DNA of 64,000 nucleotides from Clostridiales bacterium (GTDB lineage: Bacteria; Bacillota; Clostridia; Oscillospirales; Acutalibacteraceae). The number at the start of each line of letters is the position of its first letter. The first letter of the stretch is position 1. Shown piece after piece: positions 34,951-42,861 of the stretch. The stretch covers positions 62,001 to 126,000 of the forward strand of contig DUNU01000014.1 of the NCBI GenBank assembly GCA_012839185.1, written 5' to 3'. The position numbers and the translations under genes were made by a program. The notes under the pieces are model-generated. The model did no database searches. It was not told where the DNA came from and worked only from the letters and a program-made list of their open reading frames with translations.

Positions 34951-36856
34951 AACCTTTTATGCCGAAATCAAGATAGCCTTTTGAGCCTGTTGTTGAGGCG
35001 ATAAGGTCGTTTGTCTGACGCATAAATTTTTCAAAAAGGGATTCTTTCTTCGCTGTTCGGGGAGCCTTTAAGCCGATTTCTACAAGCATATCGTAAAATT
35101 CATCTATAAGAACATTATCCTCTTCATAGTTATTGGCTGTGTTGTCCATCATAGCGAGAACCTCTTCATAGAGAGCCTGTTGCGTATCTGTCGGAGTGTG
35201 GGATTGAGCCCATTCAAGATAAGTGGGGAGATAGTCACGGGTTAATTCTTTTAAGTTTCTTGCACCGTTAAACTGCGGGAAGTAAAGAGCATCATCTTCA
35301 CTGTCACAATCGGCAACGCTTGTTATATTTCCCAAAGCCAATTCAATAGCAAGTTTAAGAGCTGTATTATTTTGTTCAAGCTCGTGTTTCTGCTTATAGA
35401 AATACCAACAATGATCGGGATAATAGGCTGTTCCTGCATCAATGGTTTTATCGGGAGAAAGACGGATTCCGTCTTCAAACTGTTCATTTGGAGAAACGAA
35501 GGATGTGCCGGGAGCGGTTGAGGATATGTCAATAATTTCATCGCTGTTTATGGTTGCAGCGTGCTTCATAAAGCCAAATACGTGATAGTCGCTTGTAATT
35601 TCTCCGTAAGCAAAACCGTATCCTGAAATGAAGTATACGGGGATGTTTTGCTCATCAAGAGCTGCCAGACGGGGCTGTAAAGTGGATTGTGCTTCATAGT
35701 ATTTATCCGTGAGAGCAACAACCTTTTCCTTTTTGATAAGAGGACGGATTGTGTCATAATCTTCTGGGGGAATAAGGCAGAGCAGGGACGGAGTATTAAG
35801 GAGGAGTTTGTCTCCTAAAATTGCAAGAGCTTGGTCGATAAAATCACGAAGGCTTGTCTTTGAGAAGAGACGAAGTACCCAGTTTACCAGATAACCCCAA
35901 GGTGCACCGACTAAATCACCGATAATTCCGTTGTAGAACAAATCTGCGGAATTGTCAGCATATTGAAGAGTAAGAAGGTCGGTAATAAGCTTTGAACCTT
36001 CCCAGCAACCAACGACTGAAACAACACGACGGACATGATTTTCTGCTTTGGTGGGATATTGATAGAGGTAGCCGGAAACAACGCTTGCACCCATACTCAT
36101 GGGAACTAAAACTATATCTTCAGCTCCGACTTTGTTGTTTGCAAGAATTGTTTCAATATATTCATGAAGGTCGGATATGTTTTTATCGGGATAGGAAAAA
36201 GCGGGATAATTGAAACAATAGAGATAGTCTTCGTAGTTTTCACCGAGAGCTTCTCTGGCAATATCTCTGCAGGGAATAGAACCATAGAAATGACCTTTTC
36301 CGAGATTTTCCGAGCCGTCTTCGCAGGGAGGATATTCGGATATGGGCATGGTGTAACGCGGAGTAACAACATTTGCAGGAGTATCGCCGTTGTCGTCGAT
36401 TAAGTTATTTTCAAATAAACCTTCGATTACCTGTGCAATGGTTTCATCTTTAGCTGTATTTTTACGTGTAAAGAGTGAAAGCAAAAGACTGCCAATAAGT
36501 TTAATCAGAGCATTGCGGGTGTCCTTGTTTTCCATCGTTCTTCCGAAATTAATCGCAAAGAGGTTCCAGTCATCAATGAAATCCTTTTTTGCAAGGAGTT
36601 TTGAATAGTTTTCGTAGTCCTGCAATGTGCCGGTCTCAAAAGCATCTTCTTCGAGATATTTTTCATCGAAAAGATAACTCCATGATTGACCGATACCGGT
36701 AACGAATACGATTAAACTGTTTTCGCCTTCAGCGAATACTGATTCAAGGTTGCTGTCAGGATCATCAACCGGATCTTCTGCGGATGCTGTCGTCGGAATG
36801 CAAAGTCCGGTGATAACAAGTGCAACAGAGAGTGCGAGTGAAATGAATTTTTTCAT
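34949..36856 (-). CDS. Secreted alpha/beta-hydrolase-fold protein (lipase-like), unknown substrate
   Basis: 635 residues with a signal peptide (FISLALSVALVITGLCIPTTASA). NSLIVFVTGIGQSWSYLF resembles an oxyanion-hole strand and VLVPMSMGASVVSGYL a nucleophile elbow with Ser254. It is distantly like the protein at 16544-18487 but keeps the Ser and has no dockerin or other anchor. The C-terminal 130 residues are helical and charged. Last gene of a unit with a GDPD and a DegV (fatty-acid-binding) protein, which favours a lipid or acyl-ester substrate. Hydrolase fold likely, activity inferred. Confidence 0.7.
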   Translation of the reverse strand: MKKFISLALSVALVITGLCIPTTASAEDPVDDPDSNLESVFAEGENSLIVFVTGIGQSWSYLFDEKYLEEDAFETGTLQDYENYSKLLAKKDFIDDWNLFAINFGRTMENKDTRNALIKLIGSLLLSLFTRKNTAKDETIAQVIEGLFENNLIDDNGDTPANVVTPRYTMPISEYPPCEDGSENLGKGHFYGSIPCRDIAREALGENYEDYLYCFNYPAFSYPDKNISDLHEYIETILANNKVGAEDIVLVPMSMGASVVSGYLYQYPTKAENHVRRVVSVVGCWEGSKLITDLLTLQYADNSADLFYNGIIGDLVGAPWGYLVNWVLRLFSKTSLRDFIDQALAILGDKLLLNTPSLLCLIPPEDYDTIRPLIKKEKVVALTDKYYEAQSTLQPRLAALDEQNIPVYFISGYGFAYGEITSDYHVFGFMKHAATINSDEIIDISSTAPGTSFVSPNEQFEDGIRLSPDKTIDAGTAYYPDHCWYFYKQKHELEQNNTALKLAIELALGNITSVADCDSEDDALYFPQFNGARNLKELTRDYLPTYLEWAQSHTPTDTQQALYEEVLAMMDNTANNYEEDNVLIDEFYDMLVEIGLKAPRTAKKESLFEKFMRQTNDLIASTTGSKGYLDFGIKG

Positions 36857-36892
36857 AATTTATTATCCCTTCTTTACAGAATAAATAACGAA

Positions 36893-37519
36893 TTAAATGA
36901 TAATATCGGGATTTCGAGAGGTGATATTATCGACACATATTTTTTTCAGCTTATCGGCTGTTTTTTTATCATTGACAGTCCAAACCGAGAGAAGCAAACC
37001 CTTTTCATGCAAACTGTCAGACAGCTTTTTTGATGCTATTCCGTAATGGATGTTTGTACCCAAAGCTTGTTTTTCAATGATTTTTTCTATAAAATCGTTT
37101 ATCGCTTTTTGTGTAAACAGGGGCGTAAGATGATTTATATAAAATCTGATGTCCGGACAAGAGGATTTTACTGTGTCAGCTTTATCGTAGGATACACCGG
37201 TAAAGAACACTCTGCCAAGCATATCATATTTTTTAATAAGTTCATTTACTGCGGGCAAAAATTCGGGATTAAAGTTTTTAAGGTCAATATTGATGCTTAA
37301 ATCGGAATTTTCGGCAATATATAAAAGAGCCTCTTCAAAACTTTCACCTTCGGTTATTTTTGCATTCTCTGCGTGAAGCATTACGGGAAAGCCGTCGGGA
37401 CGAAATGTCAAATCAAGTTCAATAATCTGAATATTTTTCTGGTGTCTGACAATTTCCTTGACGGAGAACAGAGTGTTATCTTCGGTGTCATACGCACCGC
37501 TATGAGCCGTAACAGTCAT
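36893..37519 (-). CDS. Glycerophosphodiester phosphodiesterase family protein (GDPD), short
   Basis: 208 residues. N-terminal TAHSGAYDTEDNT corresponds to AHRG-PENT, with Arg replaced by Ser. IELDLTFRPDGFPVMLHAEN carries the metal Glu/Asp and the second catalytic His, though the following Asp of HD is Ala. The C-terminus has SVWTVND and ITSRNPD as in GDPDs. Both catalytic histidines are therefore kept, but two neighbouring residues are changed. Would release glycerol-3-phosphate from deacylated phospholipids. It starts 4 bp after DegV. Confidence 0.8.
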   Translation of the reverse strand: MTVTAHSGAYDTEDNTLFSVKEIVRHQKNIQIIELDLTFRPDGFPVMLHAENAKITEGESFEEALLYIAENSDLSINIDLKNFNPEFLPAVNELIKKYDMLGRVFFTGVSYDKADTVKSSCPDIRFYINHLTPLFTQKAINDFIEKIIEKQALGTNIHYGIASKKLSDSLHEKGLLLSVWTVNDKKTADKLKKICVDNITSRNPDIII

Positions 37520-37523
37520 AAAA

Positions 37524-38372
37524 TCAGTTTTGAATTACTATTACTCCCATTACATTTTTACCGCAATGGGCAGTAATTGTACAGCCGGCGGTACAAACAT
37601 AGATGTTTTCAAACTTGCCAACTTTTTTGACTTCTTTTTTTATGTTTTCAAGTGTATTTTCCGAGAAATCAGCAGTTTTTGCGATAAAACAAATACTTTT
37701 GTCAAGTTCGTCTATTTTTTCGAGGACATCGGAAACATATTGCATTTGACATTTATCGGTTTTTCCGCGGTATTTCTTTGATACACCGAGTTTGCCGTCT
37801 TTCATTGCTATTGACAGCTTAATACCTAAAATGTTTGCTCCAAATGCCGTAACTGACGAGCAACGACCGCCTTTTGCAAGAAAGTCCAGCTTTTCAAGAA
37901 TAAAAGAAGTGCGTATTTTTGGAGACATTTCGGAAATTACGGAGGCAATTTCTTTTGCAGAATAGCCCTTATCTCTCATATCACAAGCCTTAACGGCAAG
38001 AATACCCATGCCGTTGGTAAGCTGCTTTGTGTCTACTACATGCACATCTTCGTAAGCTTCTGCTGCCGTACAAGCATTTTGATGGCTTGACGACAAATCA
38101 CTTGACAATGAAAGATGAACAACTGCATCGCCGTCTTTCGTAATATCGCCGAAAAATTCGAGATATTCACCGACGGATACAGCAGATGTAGTGGGCAGTT
38201 TTCCGGACTCTTCATATTTTTTCAGCAAGTCGGCACTTGTAATATCAACACCGTCAAGATAGTCTTCATTATCATAAAGAATATGAAGCGGAATAACCTT
38301 GACATCAAATTTTTCAACTAATTCGGGAGAAAAATCTATTGTGCTGTCTGCCGTAATAATAACTTTATTCAT
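37524..38372 (-). CDS. DegV-family fatty-acid-binding protein
   Basis: 282 residues; ATG 38372, with an in-frame TTG six bases earlier. Family signatures are VIITADSTIDFSPEL, LPTTSAVSVGEYLEFF (ligand Ser/Thr), SSSHQNACTAAE and FLAKGGRCSS. DegV/FakB proteins bind a fatty acid for the FakA kinase; no fakA is nearby. It overlaps the upstream membrane-protein gene by 8 bp. Confidence 0.93.
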   Translation of the reverse strand: MNKVIITADSTIDFSPELVEKFDVKVIPLHILYDNEDYLDGVDITSADLLKKYEESGKLPTTSAVSVGEYLEFFGDITKDGDAVVHLSLSSDLSSSHQNACTAAEAYEDVHVVDTKQLTNGMGILAVKACDMRDKGYSAKEIASVISEMSPKIRTSFILEKLDFLAKGGRCSSVTAFGANILGIKLSIAMKDGKLGVSKKYRGKTDKCQMQYVSDVLEKIDELDKSICFIAKTADFSENTLENIKKEVKKVGKFENIYVCTAGCTITAHCGKNVMGVIVIQN

Positions 38373-39075
38373 CTGCAATACCTAAAAATTCTAATTCTTC
38401 TTTTCTGTCTTGTTTGCTTCGTGCCTTAACTTTTGCACGGATAGCCTTGCGATTTGGACCAATAATACCGGTTCTTCTGAAAGCAATCAGGAACATGCCT
38501 ATAACGCTGCCAACTCCACAGACAATAAGGTCTATCATCGTGTCAACTAAACCTTCTTCGGATAAAAGATTGCTCCTTTGAAGGTGATAGCCGTATAATC
38601 TGTCCATTGTAAATTCATAAAATTCCCAGGCAACGCCAATCATAATTGAGAACATAAGGGAGAACAATGAAGCCAAAGCGGGAGAAAGATGGCGTTTCTG
38701 ACCTTGCATTGTAACCGCCAAGTCATAGCCGAAGTTTGTTGCGATAAGCCCTGCCCAAAAATGTTCAATAACATTTGCATATTCAAAATGTGTCTTTGCA
38801 TTAAGTGTCGGACCGACTATGCAACCGAAAAATAATAAAATATTTAATAGTGTTTGCGAAAAAAATCCGACACGTGTAATAAATGATTTTCCGCCGAAAA
38901 GTTGGAACATATCCCAAAGGTGACTGAATGCAATGGAGAACATACCCATTAAAAACTCGGTAACAGAGCCAATGAAAAGTCCGTGAATTGCAAACACGAG
39001 CAATGCAGCCCGTATCAACCACCAAAGGGTTTGCTGCCACATGGGAACAGGTTTTAGTTTGTTTAATTTTCTCAT
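38365..39075 (-). CDS. Integral membrane protein, possibly DUF2238/YjdF-like
   Basis: 236 residues with about five or six transmembrane helices (LWWLIRAALLVFAIHGLF, LLNILLFFGCIVGP, LFSLMFSIMIGVAWEFYEF, LIVCGVGSVIGMFLI). The pattern WEFYEFTMDRLYG...VDTMIDLIVCGVGS resembles the DUF2238 family, but I am not certain. Basic cytoplasmic tail (KAIRAKVKARSKQDRKEE). First gene of the DegV-GDPD-hydrolase unit, with a consensus promoter at 39108. Confidence 0.72.
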   Translation of the reverse strand: MRKLNKLKPVPMWQQTLWWLIRAALLVFAIHGLFIGSVTEFLMGMFSIAFSHLWDMFQLFGGKSFITRVGFFSQTLLNILLFFGCIVGPTLNAKTHFEYANVIEHFWAGLIATNFGYDLAVTMQGQKRHLSPALASLFSLMFSIMIGVAWEFYEFTMDRLYGYHLQRSNLLSEEGLVDTMIDLIVCGVGSVIGMFLIAFRRTGIIGPNRKAIRAKVKARSKQDRKEELEFLGIADE

Positions 39076-39107
39076 TATGTAACTTCTTTCGTATTATACA
39101 ACATAGT

Positions 39108-39136
39108 ATTATAACCGCAAACAATATTCTTGTCAA
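39108..39136 (-). promoter_or_regulatory. Promoter of the membrane protein-DegV-GDPD-hydrolase operon
   Basis: Minus strand TTGACA (39131-39136), 17-bp spacer, TATAAT (39108-39113). The T-tract of the preceding terminator is 3 bp upstream of the -35. Confidence 0.85.
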
Positions 39137-39138
39137 GC

Positions 39139-39163
39139 AAAAAAAGACCGCTTTTGTGCAGTC
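39139..39163 (-). terminator. Terminator of amino acid ABC system 2
   Basis: Minus strand GACTGC-ACAAAA-GCGGTC (one G-U) followed by seven T, 24 bp after the ATPase stop. Confidence 0.8.
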
Positions 39164-39186
39164 CTTCTCCATTTGCAATACAATTG

Positions 39187-39927
39187 TTATAATACTTTTG
39201 CAAGAAACTCTTTAAGTCGGGGATGTTGCGGATTTTCAAAAAATTCTTTTGGTGAGTTTTGTTCGGCAATTATGCCGTCGTCAATAAATATGACCCTGTC
39301 CGCAACCTCTTTTGCAAAGCCCATTTCGTGAGTAACTATAACCATCGTCATGCCTTCTTTTGCAAGGTTTTTCATAACCTCAAGAACTTCGCCGACCATT
39401 TCGGGATCAAGTGCCGATGTAGGCTCGTCAAAAAGCATAACTGTCGGGTTCATACACAATGCACGCACGATCGCCACACGCTGTTGCTGACCGCCGGAAA
39501 GTTGACGGGGATAGCTTTCCGCTCTGTCTTTAAGTCCGACACGGTCAAGTAAACTTAATGCTCTGTCCTCAGCTTCTGTTTTCGATAGTTTGAGCAATTT
39601 TATCGGAGCAATTGTCATATTCTTGAGAATAGTCATATGCGGGAAGAGGTTGAATTGCTGGAAAACCATTCCCATTTTTTGACGATGGATGTTGATGTCA
39701 ACGGAAATGTCCGCAATGTCAACACCATTAAAATATATACTGCCTCCCGTGGGGTCTTCAAGACAGTTAAGACAGCGGAGAAAGGTTGATTTTCCGGAAC
39801 CCGACGCACCGATAACAACGACAACTTCACCTTTTTTAATATCTATATCAATGCCTTTAAGCACTTGATTTTCACCGAAGGCTTTTTTCAAACCTTTTAC
39901 GGAGATAACAATATTATCAGCGGTCAC
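39187..39927 (-). CDS. Polar amino acid ABC transporter, ATP-binding subunit (system 2)
   Basis: 246 residues, GlnQ type: Walker [12 protein letters not shown], signature [15 protein letters not shown], Walker [15 protein letters not shown], and VTHEMGFA. Overlaps the permease by 11 bp. It shares an arrangement with the system at 3965-6366 but is clearly a separate paralogue. Last gene of the operon before a strong terminator. Confidence 0.95.
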   Translation of the reverse strand: MTADNIVISVKGLKKAFGENQVLKGIDIDIKKGEVVVVIGASGSGKSTFLRCLNCLEDPTGGSIYFNGVDIADISVDINIHRQKMGMVFQQFNLFPHMTILKNMTIAPIKLLKLSKTEAEDRALSLLDRVGLKDRAESYPRQLSGGQQQRVAIVRALCMNPTVMLFDEPTSALDPEMVGEVLEVMKNLAKEGMTMVIVTHEMGFAKEVADRVIFIDDGIIAEQNSPKEFFENPQHPRLKEFLAKVL

Positions 39928-40696
39928 TTTTTCTCAACCTCTTTTCAAGCATACTTAATATCTTCTGAAGTCCCATAACCATAACAAGATAAATAACCGC
40001 AAGGCTGATATAGGGAACGAGGGCATTATATGTCAGATTCTGAACATTCTGTGCCTGTTTTGTAACATCACGAAGAGCAATCACAGATACAAGAGAGGTA
40101 TCTTTAAGAAGAGTAATCATTTCATTTCCCAAGGCGGGAAGAATATTCTTTATCGCTTGCGGAAGCACGACATACCACATTGTTTGATAGAAGTTAAAGC
40201 CGAGTGAACGACCTGCTTCGGATTGACTTTTAGGAATGGATATAAGTCCCGAGCGAACAACCTCAGACACATAAGCACCGGAATTTATCCCCAAAGTTAT
40301 AATACCGCACATAAGTGTTGCGGTATCGCTTTTCGGTACCATTATGACAAAGCCCATAATTAAAAGTTGTACCATCATCGGTGTTCCGCGTATTATCGTA
40401 ATGTAAATCAGAGTAAAGGTATTGAGCAATCTGAGTATTATCGGTTTTTTCCCGACAGTGATACTCTCGTAAGCGGTACGGATTATAGCAAGAATAAGTC
40501 CGATAATAATTCCCAATATCAGTGCACCGATAGTTACAATAATCGTGATTTTCAGACCGTTAAGAAATAGTTTCCAACGGTCTGCATGAATAAATGTTTG
40601 ATAAAGTTGAAATAAGAACTTTTGGACACCTTCCGGCATTTTCAGCAGCCAATTCGGTGCTTCTTCAATCCAAGTGGCAAATTTAAGAACTGACAT
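39917..40696 (-). CDS. Polar amino acid ABC transporter, permease (system 2)
   Basis: 259 residues with an N-terminal amphipathic extension ([20 protein letters not shown]) and five helices, and the EAA loop [20 protein letters not shown]. HisM/GlnP family. It starts 79 bp after the binding-protein stop, across a terminator-like hairpin, so it is probably expressed at a lower level than the binding protein. Confidence 0.93.
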   Translation of the reverse strand: MSVLKFATWIEEAPNWLLKMPEGVQKFLFQLYQTFIHADRWKLFLNGLKITIIVTIGALILGIIIGLILAIIRTAYESITVGKKPIILRLLNTFTLIYITIIRGTPMMVQLLIMGFVIMVPKSDTATLMCGIITLGINSGAYVSEVVRSGLISIPKSQSEAGRSLGFNFYQTMWYVVLPQAIKNILPALGNEMITLLKDTSLVSVIALRDVTKQAQNVQNLTYNALVPYISLAVIYLVMVMGLQKILSMLEKRLRKSDR

Positions 40697-40740
40697 ATAC
40701 TCTCCGCTTTTAATTCAGAAATGTGGGATGCTGTAAATTG

Positions 40741-40766
40741 AAAAAAAGGGCGGTGCGAACACCGCC
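40741..40766 (-). terminator. Intercistronic terminator between binding protein and permease (system 2)
   Basis: Minus strand GGCGGTG-TTCG-CACCGCC (40749-40766) followed by C and seven T: a full intrinsic terminator inside the operon. Read-through is needed to express permease and ATPase. Confidence 0.85.
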
Positions 40767-40775
40767 GATTTTTAT

Positions 40776-41594
40776 TTATGATTCGGAAGGAATGTACTTT
40801 TCGATGATAGCATCGATTGTACCGTCAGCTTTAAGTTCTGCAAGAGCAGTGTTGAAAGCATCACGAAGTTCTGTGTTTTCTTTGGAGAAAGCGGCGGCAT
40901 AATCTTCAACGGTATATTCTGTTTCGAGGATGGTAAGACCTTCGTTTGCAGCAACGAGATTCTTGGCGGGTTCGTTGTCGATAACAACGCAGTCAACCTG
41001 ACCGTTCATAAGAGCCTGAACTGCCTGAGCACCGTTGGAATACTGTGCAACATTTTCCTGACCGACTTCGTCAGTGATATAGATGTCGCCTGTGGTACCT
41101 GCCTGAACGCCGACCTTTTTGCCTGCAAAGTCGAAATCAGCATCAGCACCTTCTTTTACGATGATAACCTGAATACCGGTTGCATAGGTGTCAGAGAAAT
41201 CAACGCTTTCTTTTCTTTCATCAGTAACTGTAAGACCTGCAAGAACCATGTCAACAGCACCTTCGGAAACAGCGGTGATAAGAGAATTGAATTCCATATC
41301 TTTGATGACGAGTTCCATGCCGAGTTTAGCGGCGATTGTCTGAGCAATTTCTACGTCGATACCTGCGAAAGCACCGTTATCATCAACGAATTCATAGGGA
41401 GCGAAAGCTGCATTTGTACCCATAACAAGCTGTTTGATGGGTGCTGTGGATTCTTCAACAGCAACGGTTGTGCCTTCGTCGGGGGCGGTTGTTTCTTCGT
41501 TATTAGTGGGAGTCTTCGAACCGCAAGCTGCAAATATGCTGATAACAAGGACAGCGACAACGGCGAGAACAATGTACTTTAATGATTTTTTCAT
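40776..41594 (-). CDS. Polar amino acid ABC transporter, substrate-binding lipoprotein (system 2)
   Basis: 272 residues with lipobox IFAAC (Cys24), a Thr/Glu-rich linker, and SBP family 3 sequence beginning QLVMGTNAAFAPYEFVDDNG with FAGIDVEIAQTIAAKLGM and VDMVLAGLTVTDERK. Start ATG 41594 with GGAG about 13 nt upstream. Typical of cystine, arginine or glutamine binding proteins; specificity not assigned. Confidence 0.94.
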   Translation of the reverse strand: MKKSLKYIVLAVVAVLVISIFAACGSKTPTNNEETTAPDEGTTVAVEESTAPIKQLVMGTNAAFAPYEFVDDNGAFAGIDVEIAQTIAAKLGMELVIKDMEFNSLITAVSEGAVDMVLAGLTVTDERKESVDFSDTYATGIQVIIVKEGADADFDFAGKKVGVQAGTTGDIYITDEVGQENVAQYSNGAQAVQALMNGQVDCVVIDNEPAKNLVAANEGLTILETEYTVEDYAAAFSKENTELRDAFNTALAELKADGTIDAIIEKYIPSES

Positions 41595-41656
41595 AATTAT
41601 TAAATCTCCTTGGATTTAATTCCAATAATATTGATGTTCTTCACATCACGCACAAT

Positions 41657-41684
41657 ATTATATTCGTTTTTTTCCTTTTGTCAA
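41657..41684 (-). promoter_or_regulatory. Promoter of amino acid ABC system 2
   Basis: Minus strand TTGACA (41679-41684), 16-bp spacer, TATAAT (41657-41662). A perfect palindrome TTACAAATTTGTAA lies at 41766-41779, about 80 bp further upstream. The rest of the 295-bp gap 41595-41889 is AT-rich without other signals. Confidence 0.75.
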
Positions 41685-41765
41685 GAATATTTATGCAAAT
41701 TCGCTGTATTGTATTGTATAAATATTCTTTCTCAATTCAAATTGTGCAGAATTACTAAAAAGTGG

Positions 41766-41779
41766 TTACAAATTTGTAA
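41766..41779. promoter_or_regulatory. TTACA-N4-TGTAA palindrome
   Basis: Perfect 14-bp palindrome TTACAAATTTGTAA in the gap between hprK and the ABC system 2 promoter. It matches sites at 25981 and 45881. Confidence 0.35.
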
Positions 41780-41868
41780 GATATATCCAAAGGACAATCT
41801 GTTTATTTTATTTGAAAAATTTGAAATATCAATGTTAAATAGGTATATTTAAACGGGATATTTGGAAT

Positions 41869-41891
41869 AAACAAGCATATAGAGCTTGTTT
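41869..41891 (-). terminator. Hairpin at the hprK stop codon
   Basis: AAACAAGC (41869-41876) and GCTTGTTT (41884-41891) form a perfect 8-bp stem that includes the last two bases of the TAA stop. The following T-tract is poor, so a weak terminator or stabiliser. Confidence 0.55.
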
Positions 41892-42849
41892 AGTGCCAGA
41901 ATTCGATTTCGTGAGATTCGGATTCAAAATCTTCCATTCCGAGACTGTTCATTAGCTCACGAGCCGCATTATAACCCATTTTCTTCTGGCGGTTATTCAT
42001 TGCAGCGACCTCAATTATAATTGCAAGGTTACGACCGGGTTTAACGGGAATAACCATAGCCGGAACGTGAACTCCCATAATGTTAAGATAGTCGTTGTTC
42101 ATGCCCATGCGGTCATAAACTTTTGTCGGATCCCATTGTTCCATTATGATTACCATATCAATTTTTTCAGTCAGTTTAACGGCTCCCATACCGAAAATCT
42201 GGCGAGCGTTTATAATGCCGATACCACGCATTTCGATAAAATGACGGATATTTCCGGGAGACTGACCGACCAGCGTTTTTGATGAGACTTTGCGGATTTC
42301 AACTGCGTCATCGGCGATAAGTCGGTGTCCTCTTTTAATAAGTTCAACTGCAGTTTCGCTCTTGCCGACGCCGCTGTTTCCGAGTATAAGTACACCTTCG
42401 CCGGCAACTTCAACCAAAACGCCGTGACGGGTAATTCTCTGAGCAAGGTTTACTCCCAGATATGAAATAAGGGACGCCATATTTCCGCAGGTTGTATCAG
42501 TAGTGCGAAGTACGGGTATTTCATATTGTTGGGCAAGCTCCATAAACGGAACTACCGGTTCGAGATTTCGGGTAATAACAACGGCAACAGGCTTCTTTGA
42601 CATAAAATTTTCGATGGATTTACGGCGGGTCTCATCATCAAGTGAGTTAAGATAACCCATTTCGGTTTTTCCGATGATTTGAATTCGGGTTTCATCGAAG
42701 AATTCTTCATAGCCGGTGAAAATAAGTCCGGGACGGTTAATGTCGGGAGAGCTTACGGACAAAGCACCCTCGTCTGCGGGCATATAAAGGATTTCATAGC
42801 AGTTATCCTTTATCAGTTCGGACATACTGATGGTATATTCTGTAGCCAT
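41890..42849 (-). CDS. hprK: HPr kinase/phosphorylase
   Basis: 319 residues; start after AGGAGA. N-terminal DRTGG-like domain, then P-loop GNSGVGKSETA, LIADDAVEI, MRGIGIINARQIFGMGAV and the C-terminal GRNLAIIIEVAAMN. It phosphorylates HPr on Ser46 in response to glycolytic state and controls CcpA-dependent carbon catabolite repression in Firmicutes. It lies 12 bp downstream of uvrA, a pairing seen in several clostridia. Confidence 0.97.
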   Translation of the reverse strand: MATEYTISMSELIKDNCYEILYMPADEGALSVSSPDINRPGLIFTGYEEFFDETRIQIIGKTEMGYLNSLDDETRRKSIENFMSKKPVAVVITRNLEPVVPFMELAQQYEIPVLRTTDTTCGNMASLISYLGVNLAQRITRHGVLVEVAGEGVLILGNSGVGKSETAVELIKRGHRLIADDAVEIRKVSSKTLVGQSPGNIRHFIEMRGIGIINARQIFGMGAVKLTEKIDMVIIMEQWDPTKVYDRMGMNNDYLNIMGVHVPAMVIPVKPGRNLAIIIEVAAMNNRQKKMGYNAARELMNSLGMEDFESESHEIEFWH

Positions 42850-42861
42850 ATATTTCTCCTG

